From CAWANF01 sp963783355 (GTDB lineage Bacteria > Bacteroidota > Rhodothermia > Balneolales > DATFMH01), in the NCBI GenBank assembly GCA_963783355.1, contig CAWANF010000005.1:62001-126000 (forward strand): 64,000 bases of DNA. The letters are read 5' to 3'. Below, one piece after another: positions 36,643-44,814 of this stretch. How positions within the stretch are numbered: the stretch's first letter is position 1; each line of letters starts with the position of its first letter. The notes under the pieces were generated by a model. It worked only from the letters and a program-made list of their open reading frames with translations. It had not been told where the DNA came from and did not search any database. The position numbers were made by a program, and so were the translations under genes.

Positions 36643-38694
36643 ATGGACATAGGAAAAATGACACATCCAGCCAAAAAATTATCAATCGTGTTCCTTTCCA
36701 TCTCTTGGATCACAGCTTTCGGGATATCACAAGGACTCGCGCAAGTTGCAAAAAGTATTGCCAATCCGGGTGCAAAAGGGATTTATATCCTATTAGGACA
36801 TGATATCCCATTTCAAAAAATTACTTCTTATCAATTAGGAAGAAGAGCATATGGCAAAACTACCTGGGTTAATCTTGCAACGGTTACCGGACCGGAATCA
36901 AAAGCACTCTTCTCCCGGCAATTAACTGCAGCCCATCGAATTCTGACTGATCTTCCCGAGCCCAATTCAGCATATAGCGAAGAAATATGGCGAAAAGCCC
37001 GAAAGGACGCCCTTCTGGATTCGATTCCATATTGGGGAACCCTTCCAACTATACGAATGGCATTGGGAACAATGTACCTCGATACGACAGCGCAGTCAAG
37101 GATGCGCTACGAATATCGCGTTACAGCAATGGATAGAAATCACAAAACCATCAGTACTGTCATATCAAAGCCGGTATCTTATCCCAAAACTCCGGAATTC
37201 GCTCCTATTCACACCTATAAAACACAGAGCAGTACCCGGCAGAATTTCATACAGTGGAACGCTCAAAAAGTCGAGGGTTCTGATCCCACTTTATTTCGGG
37301 TATTTCGTCAAACCGGACTGCACGGACCCTTTCAGCAAATCCATCCACGCGCCGGCTTTTTCTCTAAACCCGATACTCTTTTTTTAGCAGCCATGGACAC
37401 TCTCGTTCAACCTATGCAAATCTATCGTTATTACGCACTGCCGATAGATTTGTATGGGAACACAGGTTCAACCTCCGATACCACACTCGTAGGAACCTAT
37501 AATTTCCGTGCCGTTTTAACCCCGCAACAATTTCATGTTCAAAGTTCCGATTCCATGGGTGGCCTGTTGCTCACATGGCGATTGAAAGATCCAGGCATTA
37601 TCACCGCCCTGAGTATTTTTCGAAGCACCAGTTACGATACCGGTTATGTTCATCTGGCCGACATCCCGCCTACGGATCCTTATTATATCGATCAGGATGT
37701 CGTTCCCATGCAAAAATACTTTTATTATATGGTCTTGAATGGACCGCTCGGTGAAGTATCGGCCCCAACCGTTCGCGCCTTCAGCTTCTTTCAGCATACC
37801 CAGCCTTCTTTTCCACCCCGGCATATTACAGGAGTATCTGTTTACAGGGGAGTTAAGTTGCAATGGACTACGGCGCAAAGTGATATAGATGGATACCGTG
37901 TTTATCGCAGCAGTGGGCGTGAAAATATCATGATCCCTATTTCTACGCTGCTTCCGGCGGCTGATTCTGTTAACACTTTCATCGACAGTACTAATACGCT
38001 TTCTGGTGAAATCACGTATGCCTATGCGGTTCGCTCTGAAAATCTGAGTCATCAGCAAAGTGCCTTTTCGGACACTGTTTATGTAAATCCCGGGAGTTCA
38101 AAATTCCCGCCTGTCCCGATGAATTTACACGGTTATGGAGGTGACAATTACGTTCAGCTATACTGGACAGATATGCAGTCTTTCGATGAAGCACTCAGCG
38201 GATATCAAATTCTGCGTCGTACGATCATTCCCTCAAAACATACACTTTTCAAAACGCTTATCGATTCCCTGATACCCGCTGAACAAAACCATTTCGCCGA
38301 CAGTACGGCTCAGGCCGGCAAATCATACGAATACAAGATTTTATCACAGAATATATTTGGAAAGAAAAGTCGGGATTCCAGCCCATTGCTTATAAAAATA
38401 CCGTTGTCTCATCCGGTCCCGCCAGCAGGAGTTTTTATTTCTCAATCAGGAAAAGCTATCGTCATTCGATGGACTCCTGCCATTCAGAAAGGAATCAAAG
38501 GATATCGTATCTATCGATATCAACGGGGAGAACAGGCTAAACGAATCGGCAGTATAACCATTGGAAATCCTTTGGAAATAAAAGATTCCTCGGTAAAAAC
38601 CGGTGAGCTTTATTTCTATTATTGCACTTCGGTCAACGGAAGCGGTATCGAGAGTCAGCCCAGCAGAGAAACCAGCATCAGGCCGGGAGTATAA
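36643..38694 (+). CDS. Exported fibronectin type III repeat protein
   Basis: A 683-residue protein with an N-terminal signal peptide (hydrophobic stretch 16-33, ending GLAQ); Met-6 at 36658 is an alternative start. The first 290 residues are unassigned. Four FN3 modules follow at about 295-385, 385-485, 485-590 and 590-683, each with the W-containing B strand and the I-x-G-Y-R-V/I-Y-R phrase (IDGYRVYRSSG, LSGYQILRRT, IKGYRIYRYQ). FN3 arrays serve as protein-binding spacers on cell surfaces. It starts 14 bases after the giant gene and ends 2 bases before the barrel gene, so the four genes are one transcription unit. Confidence 0.85.
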   Translation: MDIGKMTHPAKKLSIVFLSISWITAFGISQGLAQVAKSIANPGAKGIYILLGHDIPFQKITSYQLGRRAYGKTTWVNLATVTGPESKALFSRQLTAAHRILTDLPEPNSAYSEEIWRKARKDALLDSIPYWGTLPTIRMALGTMYLDTTAQSRMRYEYRVTAMDRNHKTISTVISKPVSYPKTPEFAPIHTYKTQSSTRQNFIQWNAQKVEGSDPTLFRVFRQTGLHGPFQQIHPRAGFFSKPDTLFLAAMDTLVQPMQIYRYYALPIDLYGNTGSTSDTTLVGTYNFRAVLTPQQFHVQSSDSMGGLLLTWRLKDPGIITALSIFRSTSYDTGYVHLADIPPTDPYYIDQDVVPMQKYFYYMVLNGPLGEVSAPTVRAFSFFQHTQPSFPPRHITGVSVYRGVKLQWTTAQSDIDGYRVYRSSGRENIMIPISTLLPAADSVNTFIDSTNTLSGEITYAYAVRSENLSHQQSAFSDTVYVNPGSSKFPPVPMNLHGYGGDNYVQLYWTDMQSFDEALSGYQILRRTIIPSKHTLFKTLIDSLIPAEQNHFADSTAQAGKSYEYKILSQNIFGKKSRDSSPLLIKIPLSHPVPPAGVFISQSGKAIVIRWTPAIQKGIKGYRIYRYQRGEQAKRIGSITIGNPLEIKDSSVKTGELYFYYCTSVNGSGIESQPSRETSIRPGV

Positions 38695-38696
38695 TT

Positions 38697-40748
38697 ATGA
38701 AAATATGCATACTCATTCGGCTGGGTTTTATTGAAACCTTTAGTCCCCGGGAAAAAACACATTTACGTTTTTCATTAGTTATGATGATTTTCATCTTAGG
38801 AATATTAGCTAAACCGGGTTCTCTTTTTGCACAATCTCAATCTGTCCAGGATTCTACTTCACGACCGTCCGTTCTTCAAAAAGATGTCAAAATTTCCGGT
38901 GAATTCGGGGCTTATGGTGAATTATATGGCATCTCAGGACGTGCAGCCCGCCGGCCCTCAGCGACCGGACGCATTTATTTTTCTCCTACTATAACTTTTT
39001 TCAACACATTCTCAATCCCACTACAATTTTTCATTTCAAGTGAAGGAGTATCGGCGAGGCAAAGCATAAACCAGTTTGGTATCAGCCCGACATGGAAATG
39101 GGGAACGGCACATATGGGTGACTTCACCGAAAGATATTCTGATCTTACACTTAATGGAATAAATATCCGTGGAGGTGGGCTTACTTTACAACCGGGTGTC
39201 TTTCGTTTTTCCTTCATCGGGGGTATAACGCAACGGGCCGTAAACGGAACATCTCAAAATGGAGCTTATCGCCGCACTTTATGGGGTGGCAGAATCGGGA
39301 TAGGAAAACAAAACGAAAGCTACGTCGACCTCATCTTTCTAAAATCGAAAGATGATATTCATTCCCTTCCACAAAATATCAGCCGTATTTCGGTCCTAGC
39401 TCCCAACGGAAATGAAAGTTACGCCGCCGGTTCGGTGCAGCTGATTCAATGGGCTTCGGTAAATTCGAGTTCCACAGTTAAAATTGAACTGTCACGGGAT
39501 GGCGGTAATACTTTTGAATTACTTTTTGATAATGAACCCTCAACCGGTGCTGTCAACTGGACTGTAACCGGACCCGAAACATTCCAGGCCATTATCCGGG
39601 TGACCAGTGACGATGATCCCAATCTTTTTGATGCCAGTGACTACCCTTTTACTATCGGGACCAGCAGTCAGAATCCACCCCCGGTAATTCCATCGGAGAT
39701 CACTAATAATTTTGCAGTTACTCCTCAGGAAAACTCGGTTATTGGTACCGCCGGACAGCTAAAACTACCTGGAACGCCGGTTATATTCCGTGCCGGTTTA
39801 AACGGAAGCGTCTTTACACGGGATCTCCGAACTCCTGTCATAAATGTGGATTCTTTGGGTATACCTTCTTTTTTTAAAAATTTTCAGAATCCACATGCCG
39901 GCACCAGTGTTGATTATTCGGCTACATTAGGTGCTGAGGCCAATTTCTCGTCCTTTAATGCTAAACTCGATTACAAATATGTCGGCCCGGGTTACCGATC
40001 ACCCGGACTCTCGTATTTAATCAGCGATCAGCAGGAAATTTCCGCATTGACATCGTTTAACGTTTCTCAAATAAGGACTACCCTTCAATGGGCTCATCAG
40101 AACGACAATCTGATCCACCAAAAACAATTCACGACTTCGAGAAACCGCATTGGTATTTCTATAGGGGGAATGATCACATCGTTCTGGAACAGCAACCTTT
40201 CAACCAGTTTTATTAGCCTTAAGAATAACTCGCTAAACGACACAAGCCTGGTTAAGTTCAGCAATTTCGGATTTAATATGATTGAAAATTTCATCATCAG
40301 CCGGGATCAGGTAATACGAAGTTTTACGGGCAGTTACGGATATCAAAATTCCATGGACAGCAATCCAATGAGAAACGGCAAAAACTCTTTTAACATGATA
40401 AATTTTTCGTTGATGCTTGGAGTTACCAACAATCTAACCCTGAGCCCAACTCTCGGGTTTTTCTATGCCGATTTCAGTTCCGGCACGTCTACATTAACTA
40501 CAACGTACTCACTTAACGGGAACTGGATAACACTAAAAAACAAACTTAATACGGTCCTTTCACTAAATCTTTCAAAAATAGAACAACGGTCAGCATTCCG
40601 AATTAATCTCAATATGAATTACAGACTTACAAACCGTGATACAGCTGCGCTATCCATCTCACAGGGAAGCTATAAAGGCTATTCAATGAGTCAGGGAGGT
40701 AATTTTAATGAATTTATGACGTCTCTCCGATTCAGCCACCGATTTTAG
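38697..40748 (+). CDS. Outer-membrane beta-barrel protein with an Ig/Kre9-like insert
   Basis: A 683-residue protein starting at the ATG 2 bases after the previous stop; a longer frame back to 38622 would overlap the FN3 gene and is unlikely. A hydrophobic segment (about 24-42, ending SLFAQ) is a signal peptide after an unusually long basic lead. Residues 60-225 are barrel-like strands with NQFGISPTWKWGTAHMGDF and LNGINIRGGGL; residues about 230-323 form a Kre9/KNH-type Ig-like domain (SVLAPNGNESYAAGS, IELSRDGGNTFELLFD); the rest is a barrel of alternating strands ending in FSHRF, with the terminal phenylalanine typical of outer-membrane barrels. It probably anchors or exports the giant and FN3 proteins; this is inference from gene order. 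Confidence 0.82.
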   Translation: MKICILIRLGFIETFSPREKTHLRFSLVMMIFILGILAKPGSLFAQSQSVQDSTSRPSVLQKDVKISGEFGAYGELYGISGRAARRPSATGRIYFSPTITFFNTFSIPLQFFISSEGVSARQSINQFGISPTWKWGTAHMGDFTERYSDLTLNGINIRGGGLTLQPGVFRFSFIGGITQRAVNGTSQNGAYRRTLWGGRIGIGKQNESYVDLIFLKSKDDIHSLPQNISRISVLAPNGNESYAAGSVQLIQWASVNSSSTVKIELSRDGGNTFELLFDNEPSTGAVNWTVTGPETFQAIIRVTSDDDPNLFDASDYPFTIGTSSQNPPPVIPSEITNNFAVTPQENSVIGTAGQLKLPGTPVIFRAGLNGSVFTRDLRTPVINVDSLGIPSFFKNFQNPHAGTSVDYSATLGAEANFSSFNAKLDYKYVGPGYRSPGLSYLISDQQEISALTSFNVSQIRTTLQWAHQNDNLIHQKQFTTSRNRIGISIGGMITSFWNSNLSTSFISLKNNSLNDTSLVKFSNFGFNMIENFIISRDQVIRSFTGSYGYQNSMDSNPMRNGKNSFNMINFSLMLGVTNNLTLSPTLGFFYADFSSGTSTLTTTYSLNGNWITLKNKLNTVLSLNLSKIEQRSAFRINLNMNYRLTNRDTAALSISQGSYKGYSMSQGGNFNEFMTSLRFSHRF

Positions 40749-40750
40749 AT

Positions 40751-40770
40751 ACAGGTATTCATTTACCTGT
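40751..40770. terminator. Small hairpin between convergent genes
   Basis: ACAGGTA (40751-40757) and TACCTGT (40764-40770) form a 7-base-pair stem with a 6-base loop between the barrel gene stop and the end of the DUF488 gene, overlapping the last DUF488 codons. No T-run follows on either strand, so termination is only weakly supported. Confidence 0.3.
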
Positions 40771-41134
40771 TGTTCATACCGGAAATTTCAAGCTTCTTTT
40801 CCAGATATTCCTTCAAAACGATGGCATGATTATGTTCCTGATTCCTCGAAGCATATAGAAGCGTCACATTGGATTCCCGGGCAGCATTCTCCAATTTAAT
40901 CCACGATTCCGGCTTTGATTCAAGTTCATTGAAATATCGAACCCGAAACTCACCAAACTTTTCAATGTCTTTGTGAAACCATTTCCGCAGTTCAGTAGAA
41001 GGAGCCACCTTTTTGAGCCAATCATCCATGATTAAATCTTCCTTTTTGATTCCCCTCGGCCAGAGCCGATCCACCAGAAATCTCAATCCATCATCGGCTT
41101 CAGGTTTGTCGTATACCCGTTTTGTTTTTATCAT
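40763..41134 (-). CDS. DUF488 family protein
   Basis: A 123-residue cytosolic protein with the DUF488 signature: KRVYDKPEADDGLRFLVDRLWPRG at the N terminus (shown here as family phrase DGxRxLVDRLWPRG), then WLKKVAPSTELRKWF, and LLYASRNQEHNHAIVLKEYL near the end. Members are small, widespread and of unproven function; the conserved Arg/Asp residues suggest an enzyme. It lies downstream of the Rrf2 genes on the same strand, with 173 bases between, so co-transcription is uncertain. Confidence 0.88.
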   Translation of the reverse strand: MIKTKRVYDKPEADDGLRFLVDRLWPRGIKKEDLIMDDWLKKVAPSTELRKWFHKDIEKFGEFRVRYFNELESKPESWIKLENAARESNVTLLYASRNQEHNHAIVLKEYLEKKLEISGMNNR

Positions 41135-41307
41135 ACCTTAACCCTTTCATTACAAATATCTCAATTTATAAAGTAATAAATGCATTTGAAATGATAACGT
41201 TTTTTCAATGATGACGGGGGAAAATATACTTATCGACCATTCCCTGATATTTGGCAGGATATTGAATTATATAGAGATGACAACAACTTTATTATCAGCA
41301 AAACTAT

Positions 41308-41790
41308 TTATACACTGAACAAATTTTCTTCATCGATTGGCAGTTTTTTTCCGTTCGACATGGGCTCATTAAGCCACTTGGTTCTCCGGGCATTCTGTGC
41401 CAAATTTAAAAGAGATGTTTTAACGGCAAGTTCCTCAACCTGATTTTTAATTGGGCTCCATCTTTCATGTAATGGACATGGATTGTTCTCATCACATTTG
41501 GACATACCCAAAACACAACCCGTGAAAGTTCCCGGTCCGTCAATAGCAACAATGACATCTTTTAAATTAATTTTATTGGGCCTGTTGGCCAGGGCGACAC
41601 CGCCATTGGCTCCCCGCAATGATAAAACAATTCCGGAACGGGCTAAGGCCTGAAGTATCTTCGTCAGAAAGTGAAAGGGAATATCCAGCTTTTCACTTAT
41701 CTCACGAATTGGGATATATTCCCTCTCGCTAACAGATGCAAGGTAAATAGTCGCCCATATTCCATATAAACAACTCTTGGACAGTCTCAT
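41308..41790 (-). CDS. Rrf2-family regulator with Fe-S cluster cysteines (copy 1)
   Basis: A 160-residue IscR/NsrR/RsrR-type regulator. Residues 1-65 form the winged helix (MRLSKSCLYGIWATIYLA, IREISEKLDIPFHFLTKILQ, LSLRGANGGVALA) and Cys92, Cys99 and Cys105 (GCVLGMSKC, PCPLHERW) are the usual cluster ligands. Such proteins sense Fe-S status, oxygen or nitric oxide. It is a paralogue of the gene just upstream, with identical Cys positions and shared FLTKIL and NGG/KGGVALA phrases, but has a longer Lys/Asn-rich tail. A canonical-looking promoter with a TTGACT box sits 35 bases ahead of its ATG. Confidence 0.9.
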   Translation of the reverse strand: MRLSKSCLYGIWATIYLASVSEREYIPIREISEKLDIPFHFLTKILQALARSGIVLSLRGANGGVALANRPNKINLKDVIVAIDGPGTFTGCVLGMSKCDENNPCPLHERWSPIKNQVEELAVKTSLLNLAQNARRTKWLNEPMSNGKKLPIDEENLFSV

Positions 41791-41824
41791 TTAAGTTTTA
41801 TATTTAAGACTCTTTTATCTTAAA

Positions 41825-41852
41825 ATTATATAATAATATCTATGCAAGTCAA
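41825..41852 (-). promoter_or_regulatory. Promoter of the first Rrf2 gene, E. coli sigma-70-like
   Basis: On the minus strand TTGACT (41847-41852) and TATAAT (41825-41830) are 16 bases apart, 34 bases upstream of the ATG at 41790. This is unlike the TTTG/TAnnTTTG promoters elsewhere in the window. The stretch AATAGTTGACTTGCATAG around the -35 box resembles the left half of IscR type 1 sites (ATAnTTGAC), so the element may also be an Rrf2 operator. Confidence 0.4.
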
Positions 41853-41885
41853 CTATTATTTTTTCATCCTGATTTTTTGGATGAT

Positions 41886-42326
41886 TTAGAACAATCCGTG
41901 ACTCAATCGCAGTTTGAATTCATCAATGCGTTCCGAAACATCAGAAAGGGATTTGTTACCGAAATTTTCCTGTAAATGCTGACGTACTTCCGACCAGTAT
42001 TCATGCATCGGGCAAGGTTTTGCCACTCCGCATCCTGGCAATCCCAATATGCACTCTGTAAAAAGCTCACCACCATCTATAGCTATGATTATATCCAATA
42101 AAGTAACATCCTGAGGTTTTTTTGCGAGTGCCACCCCGCCTTTGGGTCCGCGCAGAGAAACTAACAAACCGTTTTCCGTTAAGGTTTGCAATATCTTTGT
42201 CAGGAAATGAAAGGATATATTCAGATCGTCGCTAATCTCACGAATAGAGATATATTGACTATTTTTTTTTCTTGCAACATATAAGGTTGCAAGAAGGCCA
42301 TAACTGCAAGCTTTTGATAAAACCAT
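41886..42326 (-). CDS. Rrf2-family regulator with Fe-S cluster cysteines (copy 2)
   Basis: A 146-residue Rrf2 protein: winged helix in residues 1-65 (MVLSKACSYGLLATLYVA, IREISDDLNISFHFLTKILQ, VSLRGPKGGVALA) and Cys92, Cys99 and Cys105 (ECILGLPGC, PCPMHEYW), matching copy 1 residue for residue. Tandem copies suggest duplication followed by divergence in signal or target. The genes are 95 bases apart on the same strand. A perfect 11-base inverted repeat (42351-42361 and 42384-42394) stands 25-68 bases upstream and is a candidate operator. Confidence 0.9.
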   Translation of the reverse strand: MVLSKACSYGLLATLYVARKKNSQYISIREISDDLNISFHFLTKILQTLTENGLLVSLRGPKGGVALAKKPQDVTLLDIIIAIDGGELFTECILGLPGCGVAKPCPMHEYWSEVRQHLQENFGNKSLSDVSERIDEFKLRLSHGLF

Positions 42327-42350
42327 GGATAAAAAATTAGAGTGTAGAAC

Positions 42351-42394
42351 TATATTCAGCTTTTAACCTATCTATATCTTAATAGCTGAATATA
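42351..42394. promoter_or_regulatory. Long inverted repeat upstream of the second Rrf2 gene
   Basis: TATATTCAGCT (42351-42361) and AGCTGAATATA (42384-42394) are perfect inverted arms of 11 bases separated by 22 bases. Arm-to-arm distance is 33 bases, about three helical turns, so two regulator dimers could bind the same face. Alternatively the transcript of the Rrf2 gene could form a stem. The location right ahead of a regulator gene favours an autoregulatory operator. Confidence 0.45.
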
Positions 42395-42424
42395 TAAAAT
42401 TAGTACATATAATATTAAAGTAAA

Positions 42425-42590
42425 TACAATGAATCCCGTAAGTTTCTTGAGCCTGGAGAACGCAATAAAGAATAAATGCCAAGGTTATACCAGGGCCAAG
42501 TGCCGTCAAGACGGTGAACATCGCTTAAAATAAAACAAATTCCCTAATAAAAAGCTAAAAAAGGTCCTTTTTAACCGGTTTTGTTTTATA
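42425..42590. ncRNA. Candidate structured RNA or relic in a GC-richer island
   Basis: The 355-base gap 42327-42681 has no convincing gene. Within it, 42431-42525 holds 45 G/C of 95 by hand count, against 11 of 70 in 42361-42430. Possible helices: CCTGG (42452-42456) with CCAGG (42490-42494), and CCGT-CAAG-ACGG (42503-42514). It is followed by a nested inverted structure: ATAAAACAAA (42530-42539) pairs with TTTGTTTTAT (42580-42589) and encloses AAAAAGG-T-CCTTTTT (42558-42572), which could end an RNA on either strand. A TATAAT lies at 42408-42413. I could not match it to 6S, SRP, tmRNA or RNase P RNA, and the strand is unclear. Confidence 0.3.
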
Positions 42591-42603
42591 TGATCTGTGC
42601 TCA

Positions 42604-42634
42604 TTGTAGTTACGAACCATAAAGCGTATTTTTA
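42604..42634 (+). promoter_or_regulatory. Candidate yajC-ribBA promoter
   Basis: TTG (42604-42606) is followed after 20 bases by TATTTTTA (42627-42634), one base off TAnnTTTG. The predicted start near 42641 leaves a leader of about 40 bases before the yajC ATG. Confidence 0.4.
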
Positions 42635-42681
42635 AGGTTTAAAATATATAACCTGACAACTTGCTAACCAACTTTTAAAAG

Positions 42682-42996
42682 ATGAGTATACTTTTAGTTT
42701 TATTGATGGGAGATCCTCAACAAAGTGGAGGCGGCATGATAAGTCTTCTTTTCATGGCTGCGATCTTTGCTGTATTCTATTTCTTCATCATTCGTCCACA
42801 ATCCAAGAGACAAAAAGAATTGCAGGGAAAAGTCTCCGGTATGAAAAAAGGTGATAAAGTTGTGACGAATGGCGGCATCATCGGAATTGTTAATAACATT
42901 GAAGATGATTCTGTTCTTATCGAAATCGACAATAATGTAAAAGTTCGGTTTCTTAAAAATTCAATTACCGATGTCAATCCGCAAAAAAACAAATAA
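42682..42996 (+). CDS. yajC: Sec translocon accessory subunit YajC
   Basis: A 104-residue single-pass inner-membrane protein. One hydrophobic helix (about 21-38) is followed by the YajC signature FFIIRPQSKRQKELQGKVSGM and a small beta domain (MKKGDKVVTNGGIIGIVNNI, VRFLKNSI). YajC associates with SecDF and assists protein export. secD and secF are not adjacent. The gene is followed after 39 bases by ribBA on the same strand. The GDPQQSGGG segment between the first hydrophobic residues and the helix is typical of Bacteroidota YajC. Confidence 0.95.
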   Translation: MSILLVLLMGDPQQSGGGMISLLFMAAIFAVFYFFIIRPQSKRQKELQGKVSGMKKGDKVVTNGGIIGIVNNIEDDSVLIEIDNNVKVRFLKNSITDVNPQKNK

Positions 42997-43035
42997 CGGA
43001 CTGAGCGGTGTTATGTTTAGATTCTTTCCTTTAAT

Positions 43036-44298
43036 ATGGAAAATATAAAATTTGATACTATTGAATCGGCAATCGATGACATCCGTGAAGGTAAAGTTGT
43101 CATTGTTGCCGATGATGTTGACAGAGAGAATGAAGGTGATTTTGTAATTGCGGCAGAAAAGGTAACACCGGAAATCATCAATATGATGGCCATTCAGGGC
43201 CGCGGCTTAATCTGTGTACCAATCACTCGCCAGCGAGCTTATGAATTAAATCTCGACCGCATGGTCGTAAATAATACAGAAACACATGAAACGGCTTTTA
43301 CGGTATCGGTTGATTACCGTTTTGGTACCACAACAGGAATTTCGGCAGGCGACCGGGCAAAAACAGTTAAGGCGTTAATTGATCCGAAAATAAAAGCCGA
43401 ACATTTTCGCAGACCCGGGCACCTCTTCCCCCTGATTGCTTACGACGGAGGCGTTTTACGTCGGACCGGACACACGGAAGCAGCTATTGATCTTGCCCGT
43501 TTAGCCGGACTCCACCCAGCAGGTGTCATCTGTGAAATCATGAATGACGACGGAAGTATGGCACGTATTCCGGAGCTATATAAAGTGGCCCAGCGCCTGG
43601 GAATGAAACTTATTACGATCAAGGATTTGATAGCCTACCGGATGTCCCATGAAACACTTGTACGGGAAAACATCAGTGTGAAACTCCCGACTAAATATGG
43701 AAAATTCCAGTTGCATGCTTTCGAAGAACGCCTGACCGGCGGACATCATCTTGCATTGGTCAAAGGAACATGGAATCCCGAAGAACCGGTCCTGGTTCGG
43801 GTTCATTCTTCATGCATAACCGGTGATATTTTCGGTTCAAAACGCTGTGATTGCGGTCAACAACTTCACACAGCTCTGCGACGTATCGAAGAGGAAGGCA
43901 CCGGGGTCCTTTTATATATGAATCAGGAAGGCCGCGGCATCGGACTGGTCAATAAACTGAAGGCATATAAACTTCAGGAACAAGGTCTCGATACCATTGA
44001 AGCCAATGAAGCACTTGGATTTAAGTCGGATCACAGAGATTACGGGATTGGTGCGCAAATCCTGCGTCAGCTGGGCGTTCAAAAGATGAGGCTCATGACC
44101 AACAATCCGTCCAAAAGAATCGGTTTGAATGGTTACGGACTCGAGATTACAGAACGCATCCCGATTGAAATTCAGCCCTACCCGGAAAACGAGAAATATT
44201 TACGGACCAAGCGGGATAAGATGGGGCACGAACTTCACAACATTGATGCTCACAGTCCTCATTTTATTGATTCCATCATTACCGACGAGGAGTCGTAA
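43036..44298 (+). CDS. ribBA: Bifunctional 3,4-dihydroxy-2-butanone 4-phosphate synthase / GTP cyclohydrolase II
   Basis: A 420-residue fusion for the first steps of riboflavin synthesis. The RibB part (about 1-205) has VADDVDRENEGDFVIAAE, RPGHLFPLIA and RRTGHTEAAIDLARLAG. The RibA part (about 210-405) has the zinc site SSCITGDIFGSKRCDCGQQL, the catalytic MNQEGRGIGLVNKLKAYKLQ region and LMTNNPSKR. RibB makes the four-carbon unit from ribulose 5-phosphate; RibA opens GTP. Both active sites look intact. No FMN riboswitch was recognised upstream, and other rib genes are not in the window. It is followed by a dispersed repeat at 44314. Confidence 0.97.
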   Translation: MENIKFDTIESAIDDIREGKVVIVADDVDRENEGDFVIAAEKVTPEIINMMAIQGRGLICVPITRQRAYELNLDRMVVNNTETHETAFTVSVDYRFGTTTGISAGDRAKTVKALIDPKIKAEHFRRPGHLFPLIAYDGGVLRRTGHTEAAIDLARLAGLHPAGVICEIMNDDGSMARIPELYKVAQRLGMKLITIKDLIAYRMSHETLVRENISVKLPTKYGKFQLHAFEERLTGGHHLALVKGTWNPEEPVLVRVHSSCITGDIFGSKRCDCGQQLHTALRRIEEEGTGVLLYMNQEGRGIGLVNKLKAYKLQEQGLDTIEANEALGFKSDHRDYGIGAQILRQLGVQKMRLMTNNPSKRIGLNGYGLEITERIPIEIQPYPENEKYLRTKRDKMGHELHNIDAHSPHFIDSIITDEES

Positions 44299-44313
44299 AA
44301 GATTTTAGACAAT

Positions 44314-44330
44314 AGACTTTAGATATTAGA
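44314..44330 (+). repeat. Dispersed post-stop repeat, copy 2
   Basis: AGACTTTAGATATTAGA, 15 bases after the ribBA stop, is identical over 17 bases to 56727-56743. A degenerate unit (TTTTAGACAATAGAC) precedes it at 44303-44317. A weak GAGGC/GCCTC hairpin (44329-44344) follows. Confidence 0.6.
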
Positions 44331-44352
44331 GGCCTCTGTGCCTCAAAATAAT

Positions 44353-44793
44353 CTACTTTAAAGCAGAAAACAGTCTTTCCAGAGTTTTCCAGGCAAGGAG
44401 TGCGCATTTTTTTCGCCCGGGATATTTACGAACATCCATCAAAGCGAGATATTCATTTTGCTGATTTATTTCCCCTGCCTCAACGCTCGATTCTTTATCG
44501 AAAATCTGTTTAACTTTTTCAATTATCTCAGATGCCTCTGCAATCTTTTTCCCTTTTACAGCATGGCATAAAATAGAAGCCGAAGCCTGGCAAATCATGC
44601 ATCCTTTTGCCGTAAATCCTATATTTTCGATTGCACTTTCTTTGGGAGAAAATACGATATACAGATGTACTTCGTCCCCGCAAAGCGTATTCCTGCCCGT
44701 TTCACTGTGAGTAGGATTATCCGGAATAGTTTTGAACTCCGGATTTTTGTAATGCCTTAGAATGACATCTGAATAGCTTTCCGGGAGGCTCAT
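44353..44793 (-). CDS. sufU: SufU-type Fe-S cluster assembly protein
   Basis: A 146-residue protein with the three conserved cysteines of the SufU/IscU fold: NTLCGDEV, GCMICQASASIL and KKCALLAWKTL. The insertion between the second and third cysteine, typical of SufU against IscU, is present. SufU accepts sulfur from SufS and passes it to SufB. It is the last gene of the ileS-dksA-lspA-sufU run, starting 21 bases after the lspA stop. sufBCDS are not visible in the window. Confidence 0.9.
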   Translation of the reverse strand: MSLPESYSDVILRHYKNPEFKTIPDNPTHSETGRNTLCGDEVHLYIVFSPKESAIENIGFTAKGCMICQASASILCHAVKGKKIAEASEIIEKVKQIFDKESSVEAGEINQQNEYLALMDVRKYPGRKKCALLAWKTLERLFSALK

Positions 44794-44814
44794 AAATAGT
44801 GAAGGTTAAAACAT

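Noticed and set aside
38622..38696. Upstream extension of the barrel gene
   Set aside because: It overlaps the end of the FN3 gene, is highly polar and would bury the signal peptide; the ATG at 38697 is better placed.
42530..42589. Nested palindrome as a classical intrinsic terminator
   Set aside because: The stem is AT-rich and no gene ends just before it; kept only as part of the candidate RNA.
44329..44344. GAGGC/GCCTC hairpin between ribBA and sufU
   Set aside because: Only five base pairs and no T-run on either strand, so termination is not supported.
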